DNA of 64,000 nt, from positions 206,969,231 to 207,033,230 of the forward strand of contig CM060912.1 of assembly GCA_030737875.1 (NCBI GenBank), read 5' to 3'. Below are positions 1-11,723 of this stretch, piece after piece; the first letter of the stretch is position 1; the number at the start of each line of letters is the position of its first letter. The notes under the pieces were generated by a model. The model ran no database searches. It was not told the origin of the DNA and saw only the letters and a program-made list of their open reading frames with translations. A program made the position numbers and the translations under genes. The stretch comes from Allium sativum (Eukaryota; Streptophyta; Magnoliopsida; Asparagales; Amaryllidaceae).

Positions 1-1980
1 GATTAAACAGAAGGGGTGATAAGGGATCACCTTGTCTAAGGCCTCTCTTAGACTTAATTCTCTTACCAATAACTCTATTGACTAAAATACTAATACAACC
101 GGATTTGAACAAAAGCATGATCCAATTGATCCATCTAACACTAAAACCCCTAGCTAGACATTACTCACAAATAAAGTTACAGTCATCTGGATCGAACACC
201 TTCTCAAAATCAATTTTCAAAATAGCACAAGAAAAATTATTTTTACAACAAACATTTGTATATTCTTGAACCGCGGCCACTCCATCAACTATGTTCATGC
301 CTTTAAAAAAGGCAGATTAGGAGCAATCAATTAAATCGTTCATCTTAATACTAAGCCTATTCGCTGGGACTTTGGTAATAATTTTGACAGAACAGTTGAT
401 TACGGATATAGGCCTAAAATCCTTTAACGTATTAGCGCCTAATTTCTTATGAATAAGGATAACATTAGCAAAATTAAAACTACCTAACCTCAAATTCCCG
501 TTATAATAATCATTGAATAAGTTAATAATATAAAATTTCAAGACATCCCAAAATTGCTTATAAAAAAGAATCGAAAAACCATCTGGACTATAAGCTTTGT
601 CACTAGGCATATCATTAATAGCCTTCCAAATCTCCTGCTCTGAGAAAGGCATATCTAAATCTACTAAATCACTCTTAGCATAAGAAGGGTAAATGTCATT
701 CCATCTAACATTGATCCTTCTCTTAATCTTAGAACCAAAAATCTACTTATAATAACAAGTAAAAGCTTCATTTAAATCACTTTGAACTAACAATGCCACA
801 TCATTAACAAAAATAGAATGAATCAAATTATTATGTCTTCTCTTATTAGCCGCACTATGGAAAAATTGCGTACTATTATCCCCTTCCATAACCCATTGTA
901 CTCGGTCCCTTTGCTTCCACATGACCTCCTCTTTTTCCAATATCAACTTAAGATCATTCCTAAGGTTGCAAAGTTTATCCCTTTCATTGGAATTAAGAAT
1001 CCTGGTCTCACTAATCTTATCCAAATCTAATAACTCACACAAAATCTTGTATTTCCTAATTCTAACCTACCAAAAATAAACATATTCCAACGCTTAAGAA
1101 AAAATCTTAACTTTCCTAACTTCGCAAAAATAAAAATCTTAGCGGAATTACCAACATACATTATTAAAATAAAACAAGGAATTACATTTTACAGCAACTA
1201 AATTAGAAAAGCTAGAATCTAACAGCCACATTTTTCAAATTTGAAACTATTTCTAATGGATATATTTGAATCACAAGAAAGAATGATGGGACAATGATCT
1301 GAATATAAAAAAGGCAAACCTTTTACTCTACAAGTAAAGAATTTATCTTCTACCTCATTACTAATGAAAAATCTGTCTAATAGTGCAAAAGATAGTATAT
1401 CTCTCACATTAGACCATGTAAAAGATCTATTATTAAGAGGAATTTCAATCAAATTATTATTTAAAATGAAATCATCGAATTCCTCCATATCATAGAAATC
1501 ACCTTCTCGAGGTGATCTCTCCCCCAAAAACCAAGTTACATTAAAATATCCCCCCACAATCCACAGATTTGGGACAAGATTTCTGAAAGTTGTACGTTCA
1601 TCCCACAAAATTCTTCTCTTTATTTTTGTATGGGGACCATACACATTAGTAATACCTAAAAAAGCATTGTCTATCAGAGAGGCTAATATGATGTAAAGAG
1701 AATACATTTTAGGAATTTCCTGAATAAGCCTAAAAAGATTATCCCTCCAACCAATCATAAATCCCCCGGCGCTACCAATGATCAGAAGATAAGCCCAATT
1801 ACAGAAGTGAGACCCACCTAACCTCATGTAAAAACTTAAGTCTGGGTATTCAATTTTCGTTTCCTGTAATAATGCAATATTAATATGATAATCTTAAAAA
1901 AAAAAAAAAAAGTTTCTAATTTTATCATATTTTTTAGGTTCATTGAGATCCCTAATGTTCCAGCTAACTAGTCTCAACAT
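1..1980 (-). pseudogene. LINE ORF2: APE-type endonuclease plus reverse transcriptase (broken, partial)
   Basis: ORF2 starts at 1980 with MLRLVSWNIRDLNEPKKYDK, the usual N-terminus of plant LINE endonucleases (SWN-RGL). The metal-binding ALLQETK motif follows near 1860, and SDHCPI near 1280-1300. The usual GDFN motif reads GGYFN near 1545, so a catalytic Asp is lost. A run of 16 T on the coding strand (1896-1911 here) creates an in-frame TAA directly after the first 25 codons or so. RT sequence is visible as SPDGFSILFYKQFW and DFRPISVINC (317-652), then KGMNIVDG and motif A ILKIDFEKVFD (180-300), then motif B RGLRQGDPLSP (about 10-50). The protein would nick target DNA and prime reverse transcription; this copy cannot. 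The continuation lies left of position 1. Confidence 0.9.
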
Positions 1981-2140
1981 CTTAAAGAATTGACTCTCTC
2001 TAGTTCTCTACTTCTAATGAAGTCTGCATCTAACTCAATATCAGTAAAAATAAAAGTTGTATCGTCAGCTAGCTAAAATAACTGATTGGAAGATAGACTA
2101 CCTAACACAAATGAAGTATAGTCACTACCAAAAGCAGAAT

Positions 2141-4210
2141 TCATACCTGAGCCCAAATTCGAAGTGCTACTGCCAGCACCCGAATTCGGGACCCTACCAT
2201 AAAAAGATGAGGCATTAGATCTAATCCTCGCACTGCGACGGACCAATCCAGTGCTGGGAGTCCCCTTCTTACGCCTACCCTCCTAGTCAATGAAGTGACC
2301 ACATCACTAATAGTAGATTGCTCTTTACTATCCTCTATCATGTCAACCACATTTGAAACTCTGACCAGACTGAGTGGGCCCATCACTGGCCTAACCACCT
2401 TGCTACTCGTTTGAAAAGCACTAAAAAGAGGCCTCAGCAGCAAGTAAGTGATTCTCAAACCCATCTTATCCGAACGCAAAGTGCAACCAAAATCATCAAG
2501 CAAAATCCTACAACTACTCAGAACCAAAACATAAACGAACTTCTCCCTATCCAGCATACCATACTGCGCTAAATAGTCCCCACTATTTTTATCACTCAAC
2601 CAACCAACATCAGAATTAATATATCCTCCAACCTCACTATAACATTCATCCTTAAAACTAACAGGTGAATTAACAAAAACCACAAAATGACTAATACTGT
2701 TACTGCCCACAATTCCTGGTAAATCTGCCTCAAAATAACACCAATTACTCATTGTCCCCCTGAGTTTCAGCTTCATGTCAGATTTACTACACATCCCCTT
2801 ATTTGCATATCAACTTCTTTTATGGATCGAAGACCATAAAACTGAATTAAAACCCAAACTCTTCAACTTTTTAGTACCACTGAACAAAGATATCTCACTG
2901 CCACCAATAACTAACTTTCCCTTATTACCATTTAAGCTTAGTACCACTGAACAAAGATATCTTCCAATACGCCAAAACTGTTTTGAAGACAAATATCTGC
3001 AGCCGCTTGCCACTCAACATAGTAGTTCTCGTAAATATACGATTTAGCTAACAAGGAAGAACAATCAGAAAGATTACCCCAATGGTGTTTTGCACAGTCA
3101 CTCAATCTAATCCATTCATCACTTCCTCATTTTATTGCTCAAAACCTCAAATCCCTCAACATCAGAATATACCATCAAACTATAATGATCCAAACAAACC
3201 TGAACAAATGGATCATGTAACATTGGATCGAACTGCTTTAAGACCATGTTCCCCTCTGTTGAACCCATCAGTTCTTCCTCAATAAATATAAGATCATCAT
3301 CAATTTTTTTATTTATATCAGCCTCTTCACCACAGCTTTCAATAGACTGATAATCATCAACAAGTGGTTTACTATTTTCCGCGGTACTTATAACAATCTC
3401 TTCGCCACAATATGAAAAATTATGAAAATCAGCAACAACTGGTTTACAATTCATCGTCGTATTGATCACATCAAAGTGTTTTAAAATCTCATTCAACAAA
3501 TATAAACCCTTCTTCTTGTTCATAGAAATTAATTCATAAAAAATTCTCCTCAATTTAAGAAAATTTAAACAAAAAGAAAGAGCACGTTCATTCCTTCCAA
3601 GTGGACGTGGTAAAGGAGGGTACTGACTTGATCTTGAATCACTCGAATCCCTCTTTTGCCACAAGATACCGTCCACAAGCCCCTCGATGTGCCATCCCAT
3701 CAAAAGTAACATATATGCTCCATTGTTTTTCTGAGTCGATTTTTTCCAAATCAAAATGGTTCAAGAACAGAATTAATTTCTGGCAAAGTTGCGAATAGTT
3801 GAATTGCAATAGTTCGAACACCGATTTTCCTGCAAAGAAATCTGGATATCTATTCTTCCGATGACCATATTTACCACAATTGAAGCAACGGATCAAATTC
3901 CTACAATCTTTTGCTAAATGGCTCGAATCTCCACATCTGAAACATTTTCGATTTCTAGGAAATTTCCCTTTAATCGTTGAACAATTGCGTGTAGAAGAAT
4001 TCCAGTTAGAAAAATACACAGAAATAGGGTATGATTGTCGAGTTACATCAGCGTAAGAAAGTATGGATTCTCTCCTCGAATCAGATAGACATACAGAAGA
4101 AATCAATGGAAAATGTCGAGAATTATCCACTCTAGAATCTTGACACGAAGATGTAAAAGGCAAAGCCGCCCTTTTTTGCTTACGCTGAACAAAAATATAC
4201 TTTAGATTAA
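2141..4210 (-). pseudogene. LINE ORF1 (gag-like RNA-binding protein with CCHC knuckles), broken
   Basis: Upstream of ORF2 on the same strand lie three frame-shifted open segments (about 4210-3640, 3754-3119 and 2794-2141). The first holds two adjacent zinc knuckles: CFRCGDSSHLAKDC is complete, while the second, CFNCGKYGHRKNRY, has Tyr in place of the last Cys. Such knuckles in LINE ORF1 proteins bind the element's RNA. The later segments are acidic or lack motifs I recognise; they are assigned to ORF1 by position between the knuckles and ORF2. At least two frameshifts separate the segments. The start codon cannot be fixed because the 5' end of the element is not defined. Confidence 0.7.
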
Positions 4211-4215
4211 CACTT

Positions 4216-5188
4216 TTACAAATATATATATATATTATTTTTAAAATAATTATTTTCAATAATGATTTAAATTAATTCATTTTATATTTAATTTTGGTTA
4301 CCCTTATAATTCAAAGATAAATCGATAATAACTATTTGAATGCATGAAGCCGTGCAGATGCAGGACTGCCTTCAATCGAACATCTATACAATCGAACATC
4401 TATACGGTATCATGCAAATAACTGGCACATTGCACATTGATTATTAACCTAATAAACTATAACATGGCATAAATCCTAAAATCAAATTCATACGATATAC
4501 TGTTATATTTATGTTACATAAATTTAAAATTTCTTGTTGTACAGTGCCCCCGTGTAGATGCATGGTTGCCTTCAATCAAACATCCTTGTTGTACCATGGT
4601 TTAATAGAAGTCGATGTTTCATACAATATCAAAATACAGTTTAGCACATATATAAACTAATAATATAATAAATTCATATTTTTATTGAAATGAAATAACA
4701 ATATTAGATCCATATTAGATTTTTATTAAAATGAAATAGCAATATTAGTTCCATATCAAATGTAGCATGTTCATAAGATAATCAGATATAATATGCTCAA
4801 TCTTTAATAATTTTTGAAGGTATAACTACATTCACTTAAAATAATAAATAAGAGGGAAAAAAAAAATGAACTTTATTTGGCTAACATTGTATATTCTCAC
4901 ATGATTCTAATAAGTAATTCATGATCAAGTGAACAATTTAATATGTTATCTTATCTATATAACAATATATGAAAATCATATCTTATAAAGACAGTAGCTG
5001 ATCAGTTAATCAATGCAGATCGAAAATCAAAAATTATTAAGATATTATTTCCAACTACCTCTACTTTTACGGTTAAATGCATTAATTTCAATGAAGTCAT
5101 GGTTTGTAAGGGTTGCTTTACATTTAACCAAATAATACATGTTTGAATTTAACCAACTTTTCAGTTTAACATATACATACTTGAAAAG
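4216..5188. repeat. AT-rich noncoding stretch with a twice-occurring palindromic motif
   Basis: No coding sequence is visible. A block of about 40 bp built on GTGYAGATGCA followed by TGCCTTCAATC occurs at about 4348-4389 and again at 4549-4590, spaced about 201 bp. The core resembles the short hairpin seen at 5196-5211, so these may be remnants of Helitron-type ends. A smaller duplication, ATCGAACATCTATAC, sits at about 4375-4405. Confidence 0.45.
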
Positions 5189-8100
5189 ATTAGTCCCATG
5201 CAGTTGCACGGCTGAAAAACAAATATAATTTTATGTTAACATTTTTATAAATATATATACAAATAATTGTAGGTGCATCACATGGAATTGCAGGGAAAAA
5301 ACAGAGAAACTTTTCAGTTAATTCCATGCAACTGGGAAAAAAGAAGTAAAAAATGCCATGAGGAAGGACATATCCATATTTCTACAGTGTAATATCAAGG
5401 CTGCATCAATGCATAGATCCAAGAGACCACAACGGTTAACCAATAGGCAATACTTGAAATATATATACTATAAAGTATATACCAAGTAGTTCAGAACCAT
5501 TGTTCCATTTTTATAACAAAAGGGAAATGAAAAAGGGAACGGAAGAAATCATTTGGGTAATTGTTACTTTACAAAGATGATTCAATCATCTAAATTCAAG
5601 CCATATACTTGTGTAGCAACTTGGATAAAGTTCATTCGGTTAAATGACAAAGCCTTAAAGGAGAATTCTTTTTTCTACCAAATCATGAATCTTCATTTCA
5701 TACAAATTATACATGCACACATATAATGTTTGTGTACCCCCAAAAAAGCCTCAATCGTATATTCTTCAGTCCATCCACGCTAGAGAAATGCCAATTCATT
5801 AACATGCCAATGCCCAGTATGCCTAAAAATGCAAAATTATTCAGCAAGCCAAGTTTCTTATCATCCCGGACAACCATATACTCATATAGTACGGGTTAAA
5901 AAGATTTGACATGATATAATGTTCTGCAAACATTTGTGTCTGCAGTGCAACCGTCTGCCTCAAACCAAATACATGTCCTTTAGCAAAAATTTATTGATAA
6001 TGCGCTCAAACCAAATGTTAATTCTCTATCTTTAAATTGAACATATATATCTTTGGCTTATACATCGTGAACTGCATCTTTTTATATGCTAATACATAAA
6101 TCTATGGAGTTAATCAGTTTTTGAGGAGTGGTCCATTCTTTTGAGGGGTGATCCATCATATTACGTTATCTGCTTCTATGTTTTTAAGGTGGGAAAAACA
6201 GAGAAGCTATTCAACTGTCTGGCTCCATCAGTGACATCGGCTTCTTCCAATGGTCATTAAGTTTCAGCCATGTTCTGTCCAACGGTGCTGCTGAATAAGG
6301 AAACTAATATACTATGAATTGTTAATGATAATTTCATATGCATTGAAATTAAATTCACCAAAATGCTCTCGAACAAAATAAGAATCATTTGATTTGTTAG
6401 CATTTTAGATCCGAGGTCGTTTACAAAACTGTGAATCTTTCTTTCTTGGATTTTTTTCTTACTATTCCTGGAGCTCATTCCATCTGCACCGTCACCAAAA
6501 TCATATCAAACAGGTTGATCTATACGCAGTAACAGTTGCAGTCGGCCTCATATTTGCCAACAAAAATGTCATTATCCGGGTTCATTATACTTGCTGACAA
6601 AAAGCAAGCTGAAAACTCATCGGGTCACCAAGATCATATTGAATAGATTGGTCTATCTGCAACGACATTAAAACTCCTTCAGCCAAAAAAAACAATAGGT
6701 CATCAACATCAAGCACAAAATATTATACGCAAAAATAAGAGATTGCTAAAATATTTTCAACCTAAAGGGTTCAAAAACAATGAGCATTCTTATTCATATA
6801 CAATATCAAATAAGAAAAGAGAGGCGCGACTGGAGAGGCGCGAGCTCCAAATAAACAAAGGTATGGGAAAGTATATTATTAAAAAAAGGAGGAATTACCA
6901 TAGAGATGAAATAAGAATAAGCAGTTAAAAAAACATACCGAAATAATACACATTTTAGTAGTAGTCATAGGTGGTAATTAAGATAACAGAGGGTTAAAAT
7001 TGTAGGAAGAAGTAACAATCTTTTATTAGAAGAAAGATTATTATCACTTAAATTAATTATTATATATATGCGCTACCGCAAGCTGCATAATTATATATAA
7101 CATAAATAAATTACTCAAACTTATGGAGGGAAAAATGGGAAAATGTTTCTTGATCAAAAATGTAATTTAAAAGTGATACATGGTCTGGGTTAAGGAATAT
7201 CAAATTCATGTCTTTTTGTATACAATTCAATTTAGAATTATGATGGTACAGGCATGAGGAAGTGTTCAGCATAGCGTAAAAAATTCATTTCAATATTGAC
7301 CAAAACGATCCCAATTGCACAATCATTAAAGTCAACATAGAAAGACGATTAACATACAAAATAGATGTCAGTATAAACCTCAGAAAAATCATGAAATTTA
7401 TGGCTTTGAATTGTCTTGATGGTTAGGACTTAAAGCTGAATTTGACATTCACACGTACATAAGCAAGACACCCGCTTATTAATAGATTCAATTTTATCCA
7501 CCTACAGATAATTATTTTTATCGCTGACCTTCATAAAACAATCAATTATCATATGCAAACATGAATTAAATTAAAGAAGCAAGGACTTCAATCTGAATTT
7601 CAACCTGAAACTTTCAAACAAAAGGCCGTAGAATTTCCTTGCTTGCATTATATCGAACTGCTCTCTTCGTCGTTTTATTGATTAAATGTTCAAGCTTTGC
7701 AATCAAAGTAAGACTTAATTCCAAGAATGTAGTTCTTAAATTATATCTCGCTTTGTTATGGTGATAGCAAGGAAGTTTAACATATGAGATTTCTATGTTG
7801 TTAATTTTAATCTAAAACTTATATTTGTTGGAATAAATAATTAATAGAAGATCTTTCCAAAAAATAAATAAAAGATATAAAAGTAGCTAATAAGTCGCCA
7901 CAACTGCCATTTATTTAATTTTCATAACATAATTAAATGGTCCTGGAAACATAGTTGAATGGACAAACTATGTAATTGTACTCTCCATATATAAAATAAA
8001 CACCAATATATGAATTTCGAAGATTAAAAATTGGTTAATTTTGTATTTCAAGCACATCCACAAAGTAATAAATGAGATTAAACCTAACATCATAATTATG

Positions 8101-10827
8101 GGAAATATGTCAACATAATTCAATTCATAACAGTACACAAATCCAAAGCAACACAAAGAAAACATCCAAACAAATTTGAATTCGTCTAGTTTTAGATATT
8201 GGGTTCAAAATTTTGTGCACCGCATAGCGAAAAAAAATCCAACGCAATTAGGAAAAAATGTGTAAAAATGAGTCAATAATAAAAACAGCCAAAAAACCTT
8301 ACACGTCTAACTACAAAGTTTTTCTATGAATTGCAACGTAACAATTAATCCAAAACCATCGAGTTAAAATTTTCCTTAGTCGATAAATGTAATAAATGAA
8401 GAATGAAAACAGATTAGTAGACCGAGTATGAATAAATACAGGAACAAAGAGCCAATTATAAGCATATATAAGTATGATCAGGAAAACAAATGGCCAAGTT
8501 GCAACACTAATACCTTCCAATGGAGGCAAAATGAAATTATGATGGTGAAATTAATAGCTCTACTACATTCCACTCAAACCAAGTGGTCCCTGGATGGAAA
8601 AGAAAAACAGAATTCAAGAAATATTAGATCCAAGCATGCAAATAGATCCAAGTGCAGACGACATAATTAAAGCAAAAGAGCCTTTTAGAAAATGAGCGTA
8701 TTAAATTTTGGGATCAACAGCAAATAAAACATTTCTCGGAAATTTCAAACCAAATTTTATTACTTGCTGCATATACACATTAAAAGGCTAGAAGCAAAAG
8801 CAACAATTCTACGATCAAGGCACAAGTTATAATAATATTATCATATAGGATGTACAGTGTAGCCCTTCATGCATGGTATACTTTTTTTCTTTTTACCTTA
8901 TTTCATGTCATGTTTACATGCTAACTTATGAGATTTAGAGTACATCAGTCTTAATGATGATTAATTAATTGAATTGGGTTCAACTGTAAATTAATTGCAC
9001 AACGAAACAGAGAATAACATAAAAGAACGTATGGATAGCGATTCATGTGTTTGGCAATGGCGTAGAACATCGCTATGAGATGTTGTGTGTGAAAGATGAG
9101 TAAAGCGAACACTAATTTTTGATACCTTGCCTTGGGCAATATGATAGGCAGATCAATACAAAGCATGCATTATTTACCGAATGACCTCTGAAAATTTTGC
9201 AGTGTACCATCGACTGAAAGCAAGCCATTACTGACAACTAATCTAGTGTTAAAAATTGATTTAAAGTAGAAAAATCAAAGAATACACTGGGAAAAACTCT
9301 ATGACTAATATTTAAAATTCATTAACTTTGAATGCCACGGTGCAACTATAACTGTATGCAAAAATCTGGAAGTCAAAGTGAACCAAAAATAAATTGCTCA
9401 TGAATAAAAAGTCTATAAAGTCTCCAAATATTAGGCTATTGATTATAGTAGTGCATGCTACAGAGGAATGCTAAGTATGTTTTTTATTTTAAATTATTCA
9501 ACCAAGACTTTACTATTTTCAAGTATTGAAAGCCAGTACCCGTTCAATACATTAAAATGAGTAAAATGAGCATGAAGCGTATTTTTTCTAGATATCACTA
9601 AAATATGTAATACAATATAATCTTAAAATTCAATAAACTATGATGATTATATTTTTTCCAAGTCCAAGAAATAACAGATGCAGCTTGATGTATTCACTCC
9701 AGAACTAATAGACAGGTGATCAGGTGCATGAATTACTCTAATTCATCATAAAAACTTTATACACTTGTAACCCTAATTTAAAAACAACACAACTAAAAGA
9801 GGCTAAAAATAAAATCAACCCAAATTATCATCAATTCCAACCAAAACAGTTAATATGCAAATCCAATATAATAAGCTCGTCTAAAAGAATGGATAACAGA
9901 ATGATCAAAGCAATATTAATCAAAATAATACCTGAATTTCGACAATGCAGCTATTCTTCCCTTGAAGGTAATCAACAATTCAACGGCGCTGGGTCCAAAA
10001 AATAAGCAGGTGATTGAATCTGTAAAACGATGCAAAGGGAACAAAAAATTAAAGCCAATAGAAATAAAAGAAAAAGATTGAAAACTACCGGAAATTCAAA
10101 GTCACTGTAATAAAAATATGGAAACGCCAAAACATGGAGGAAGATTCCATAAATACGAAGAAGGAGACCAACGAATGTTGATAGCTTAGACGAACCTGAT
10201 TCACAGAAGGGTTAGGGTTTACCTGATGAGAAATAACGTCAGTTATTGATTGGTGTACCTCGCAAGAACATAGAGACAAACTTGAAGGCTCAAAGAGGAA
10301 AATTGGAAGGTATGGATCCGGAATCAATCAAGCCGGCGACGGCTGAAGGAGGGAAGTATGATGGTGATAAAGCAGAGCAGGCAGTGGAGTTTCTTATCGA
10401 TGCTGGAAGAAATGAGAAGAAGGGGACTGTAGGTGTCGTATTTCATGAGCCAGAGTTTCACGATAAGAATGGAGCAATCGAGGTAGGAATAGAAAATGGG
10501 AAAAAGGATGGGTTATTTCACAATACAGTAAGGATGAACGTGTAGTAAAGAAGCTCCTCATTTCTCAAGAAAACCCTAGAGACTTGTGCTTCCATCTCAG
10601 CAATAATTAGTGTTATTTTTTTATTAAAAGGGGAGGTGCACATGTAGAAAGGGAATGCATTTTGGTGGGAAATGAATTCACCGGGTGCTTCCACGTGTCC
10701 CCAGCGAGAAATGAAAGCATTTTTTGGGAGGGAATTGGAGGAAATATTATTATTTATTAGTGGTGTTGTGGAGGGAAAAAAGTGAGTTTTGGAGGGAAAG
10801 TTGGCCTTGCTTTAGTATACTGTAAGA
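5189..10827 (-). mobile_element. Candidate non-autonomous Helitron (minus strand)
   Basis: Read on the minus strand, the right end starts A|TCTTACAGTATACTAAAG and continues AAGCAAGGCCAACTTTCC, resembling plant Helitron 5' ends, with a CACGTG motif about 130 bp inside. The left end is a 16-nt imperfect hairpin (CCGTGCA/TGCATGG arms, 5196-5211) followed two bases later by CTAAT (5189-5193), fitting the Helitron 3' rule of a hairpin before CTRRT. Against it: the base after CTAAT is C rather than the expected T, and no Rep or helicase coding sequence was found in 5.6 kb. The interior is AT-rich with no convincing gene except a doubtful frame near 10246-10545. The ends may belong to different copies. 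Confidence 0.42.
10246..10545 (+). CDS. Unidentified open frame, possible captured or fortuitous sequence
   Basis: A 99-codon open frame with coding-like composition (acidic and Gly/Lys-rich, including GGKYDGDKAEQAVEFLIDAG), more GC-rich than its AT-rich surroundings. A second Met (MDPESIKP) is at about 10312. I recognise no domain. It lies inside the 5' part of the candidate Helitron, antisense to it. The opposite strand is also open over 10085-10327 and contains CATCAG|GTAAAC near 10219-10230, like a splice donor, so the transcribed strand is unclear. It could be a captured gene fragment, a small host exon or chance. Confidence 0.2.
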   Translation: MIGVPRKNIETNLKAQRGKLEGMDPESIKPATAEGGKYDGDKAEQAVEFLIDAGRNEKKGTVGVVFHEPEFHDKNGAIEVGIENGKKDGLFHNTVRMNV

Positions 10828-11017
10828 TAGTTGTGTGGTAGTTCCTTTTGTCTAACCTTTTTCAAAATGTTTTATATATGAGGTCGGTGTCAGTCCCATC
10901 CGAAGGATATATGTAATCCCACACTTGTGGAATTTTCTGAAAATTGTAATAACCAGTGGGCTCAAATCAGTTATTCCCTTATATATATACACTTTGGCTC
11001 TCCTCATTCCTTCACTT
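10828..11017. other. Short noncoding stretch
   Basis: About 190 bp between the candidate Helitron end and the coiled-coil remnant. I see no coding sequence and no repeat structure. Confidence 0.4.
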
Positions 11018-11213
11018 TATTGAAGAACCAACTCGACCTTTGAAGTTGAAGTTAACGAGCTCAGGGGTAAGGTTCAGGAGGCAAATAAGAGTAAAGAAAA
11101 GCTTGATTCAGCCACCATGGTTCATATGCTCATGTCATTTGTCATTGGGACCTCACGTGGATCAAAAAAATTGAAAGGACAAGGCTAATCTTAAGAATGT
11201 TGATGATGTAGTG
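11018..11213 (+). pseudogene. Coiled-coil, gag-like coding remnant, left part
   Basis: In one frame from about 11036 the sequence reads FEVEVNELRGKVQEANKSKE and continues LDSATMVHM, a heptad-like, charged helix as found in coiled-coil segments of plant retroelement gag-like proteins. The frame shifts near 11176 and continues KDKANLKNVDDVVR up to the Copia insertion point. The matching right part is expected after 16965. The family is not identified; the assignment rests on composition and context only. Confidence 0.35.
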
Positions 11214-11218
11214 AGGAA

Positions 11219-11708
11219 TGTTGGAATATTTTGACAATTGGGTCACATATGTAAAATAAAATGTGTTGTGCTATTTTGGTGTAAAGCCTAATTAAAGTGA
11301 TCTAATTTTAGATTAGAATTAATAGGCTTAAAGTTTAAGTTATCATGGGCCTAATGTGTAGATACCGGGGCATTTTATAATTTGTTGAAGGGCCGAATTA
11401 CAAAATGCCAACTTTATAAATTAAGGGTTATGGTCCCCGAATTACACAAGCCTTAGCAACTCTCTAACCTCTTCTACGGAGAGCTGATTTCAGATCTAGG
11501 GTTTGTGTCAATTTGGAAGACCAAACCAAATTATATCTTCTTTTTAGCAACCAAATATGGATTCAGCTATTGTCATGATTAACTACGGATTCAGGTACGC
11601 TTCCGCTAATCTATTTCTGTTTTGTTCTCAATTAAATCAATGTGGATTACATATTTAGATCTAGGGTTTTATGATTGGATATTGATAAAGTATAATGAAA
11701 TCCTAACA
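11219..11708 (+). repeat. 5' LTR of the Copia element
   Basis: 490 bp from TGTTGGAATATTTTGACAAT to ATCCTAACA. A TATAAA sequence at about 11414 is a plausible core promoter. The target duplication AGGAA lies directly upstream. Confidence 0.95.
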
Positions 11709-11710
11709 AG

Positions 11711-11723
11711 TGGTATCTGAGCC
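11711..11723 (+). other. Primer binding site (initiator Met tRNA type)
   Basis: TGGTATCTGAGCC lies two bases after the 5' LTR. It differs at one position from the standard TGGTATCAGAGCC, which is complementary to the 3' end of initiator Met tRNA, the usual primer of plant Copia elements. Confidence 0.9.

Larger units (their letters stand above)
1..4215 (-). mobile_element. L1-type LINE retrotransposon, degenerate, truncated by window edge
   Basis: Read on the minus strand this shows the order of a plant L1-type LINE: an ORF1-like region with CCHC zinc knuckles (about 3845-3945), then ORF2 with an endonuclease start at 1980 and reverse transcriptase motifs running to the left edge. The RT catalytic YADD box and the 3' end lie outside the window, so no target-site duplication can be checked. 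The element is dead: ORF1 and ORF2 both carry stops and frameshifts. The 5' boundary near 4200-4260 is where coding-like sequence gives way to AT-rich DNA and is approximate. Confidence 0.88.

Noticed and set aside
7968..9166. Several 65-80 codon frames in the Helitron candidate
   Set aside because: No Rep HUH motif, helicase motif or RPA similarity; membrane-like translations are a by-product of AT-rich sequence.
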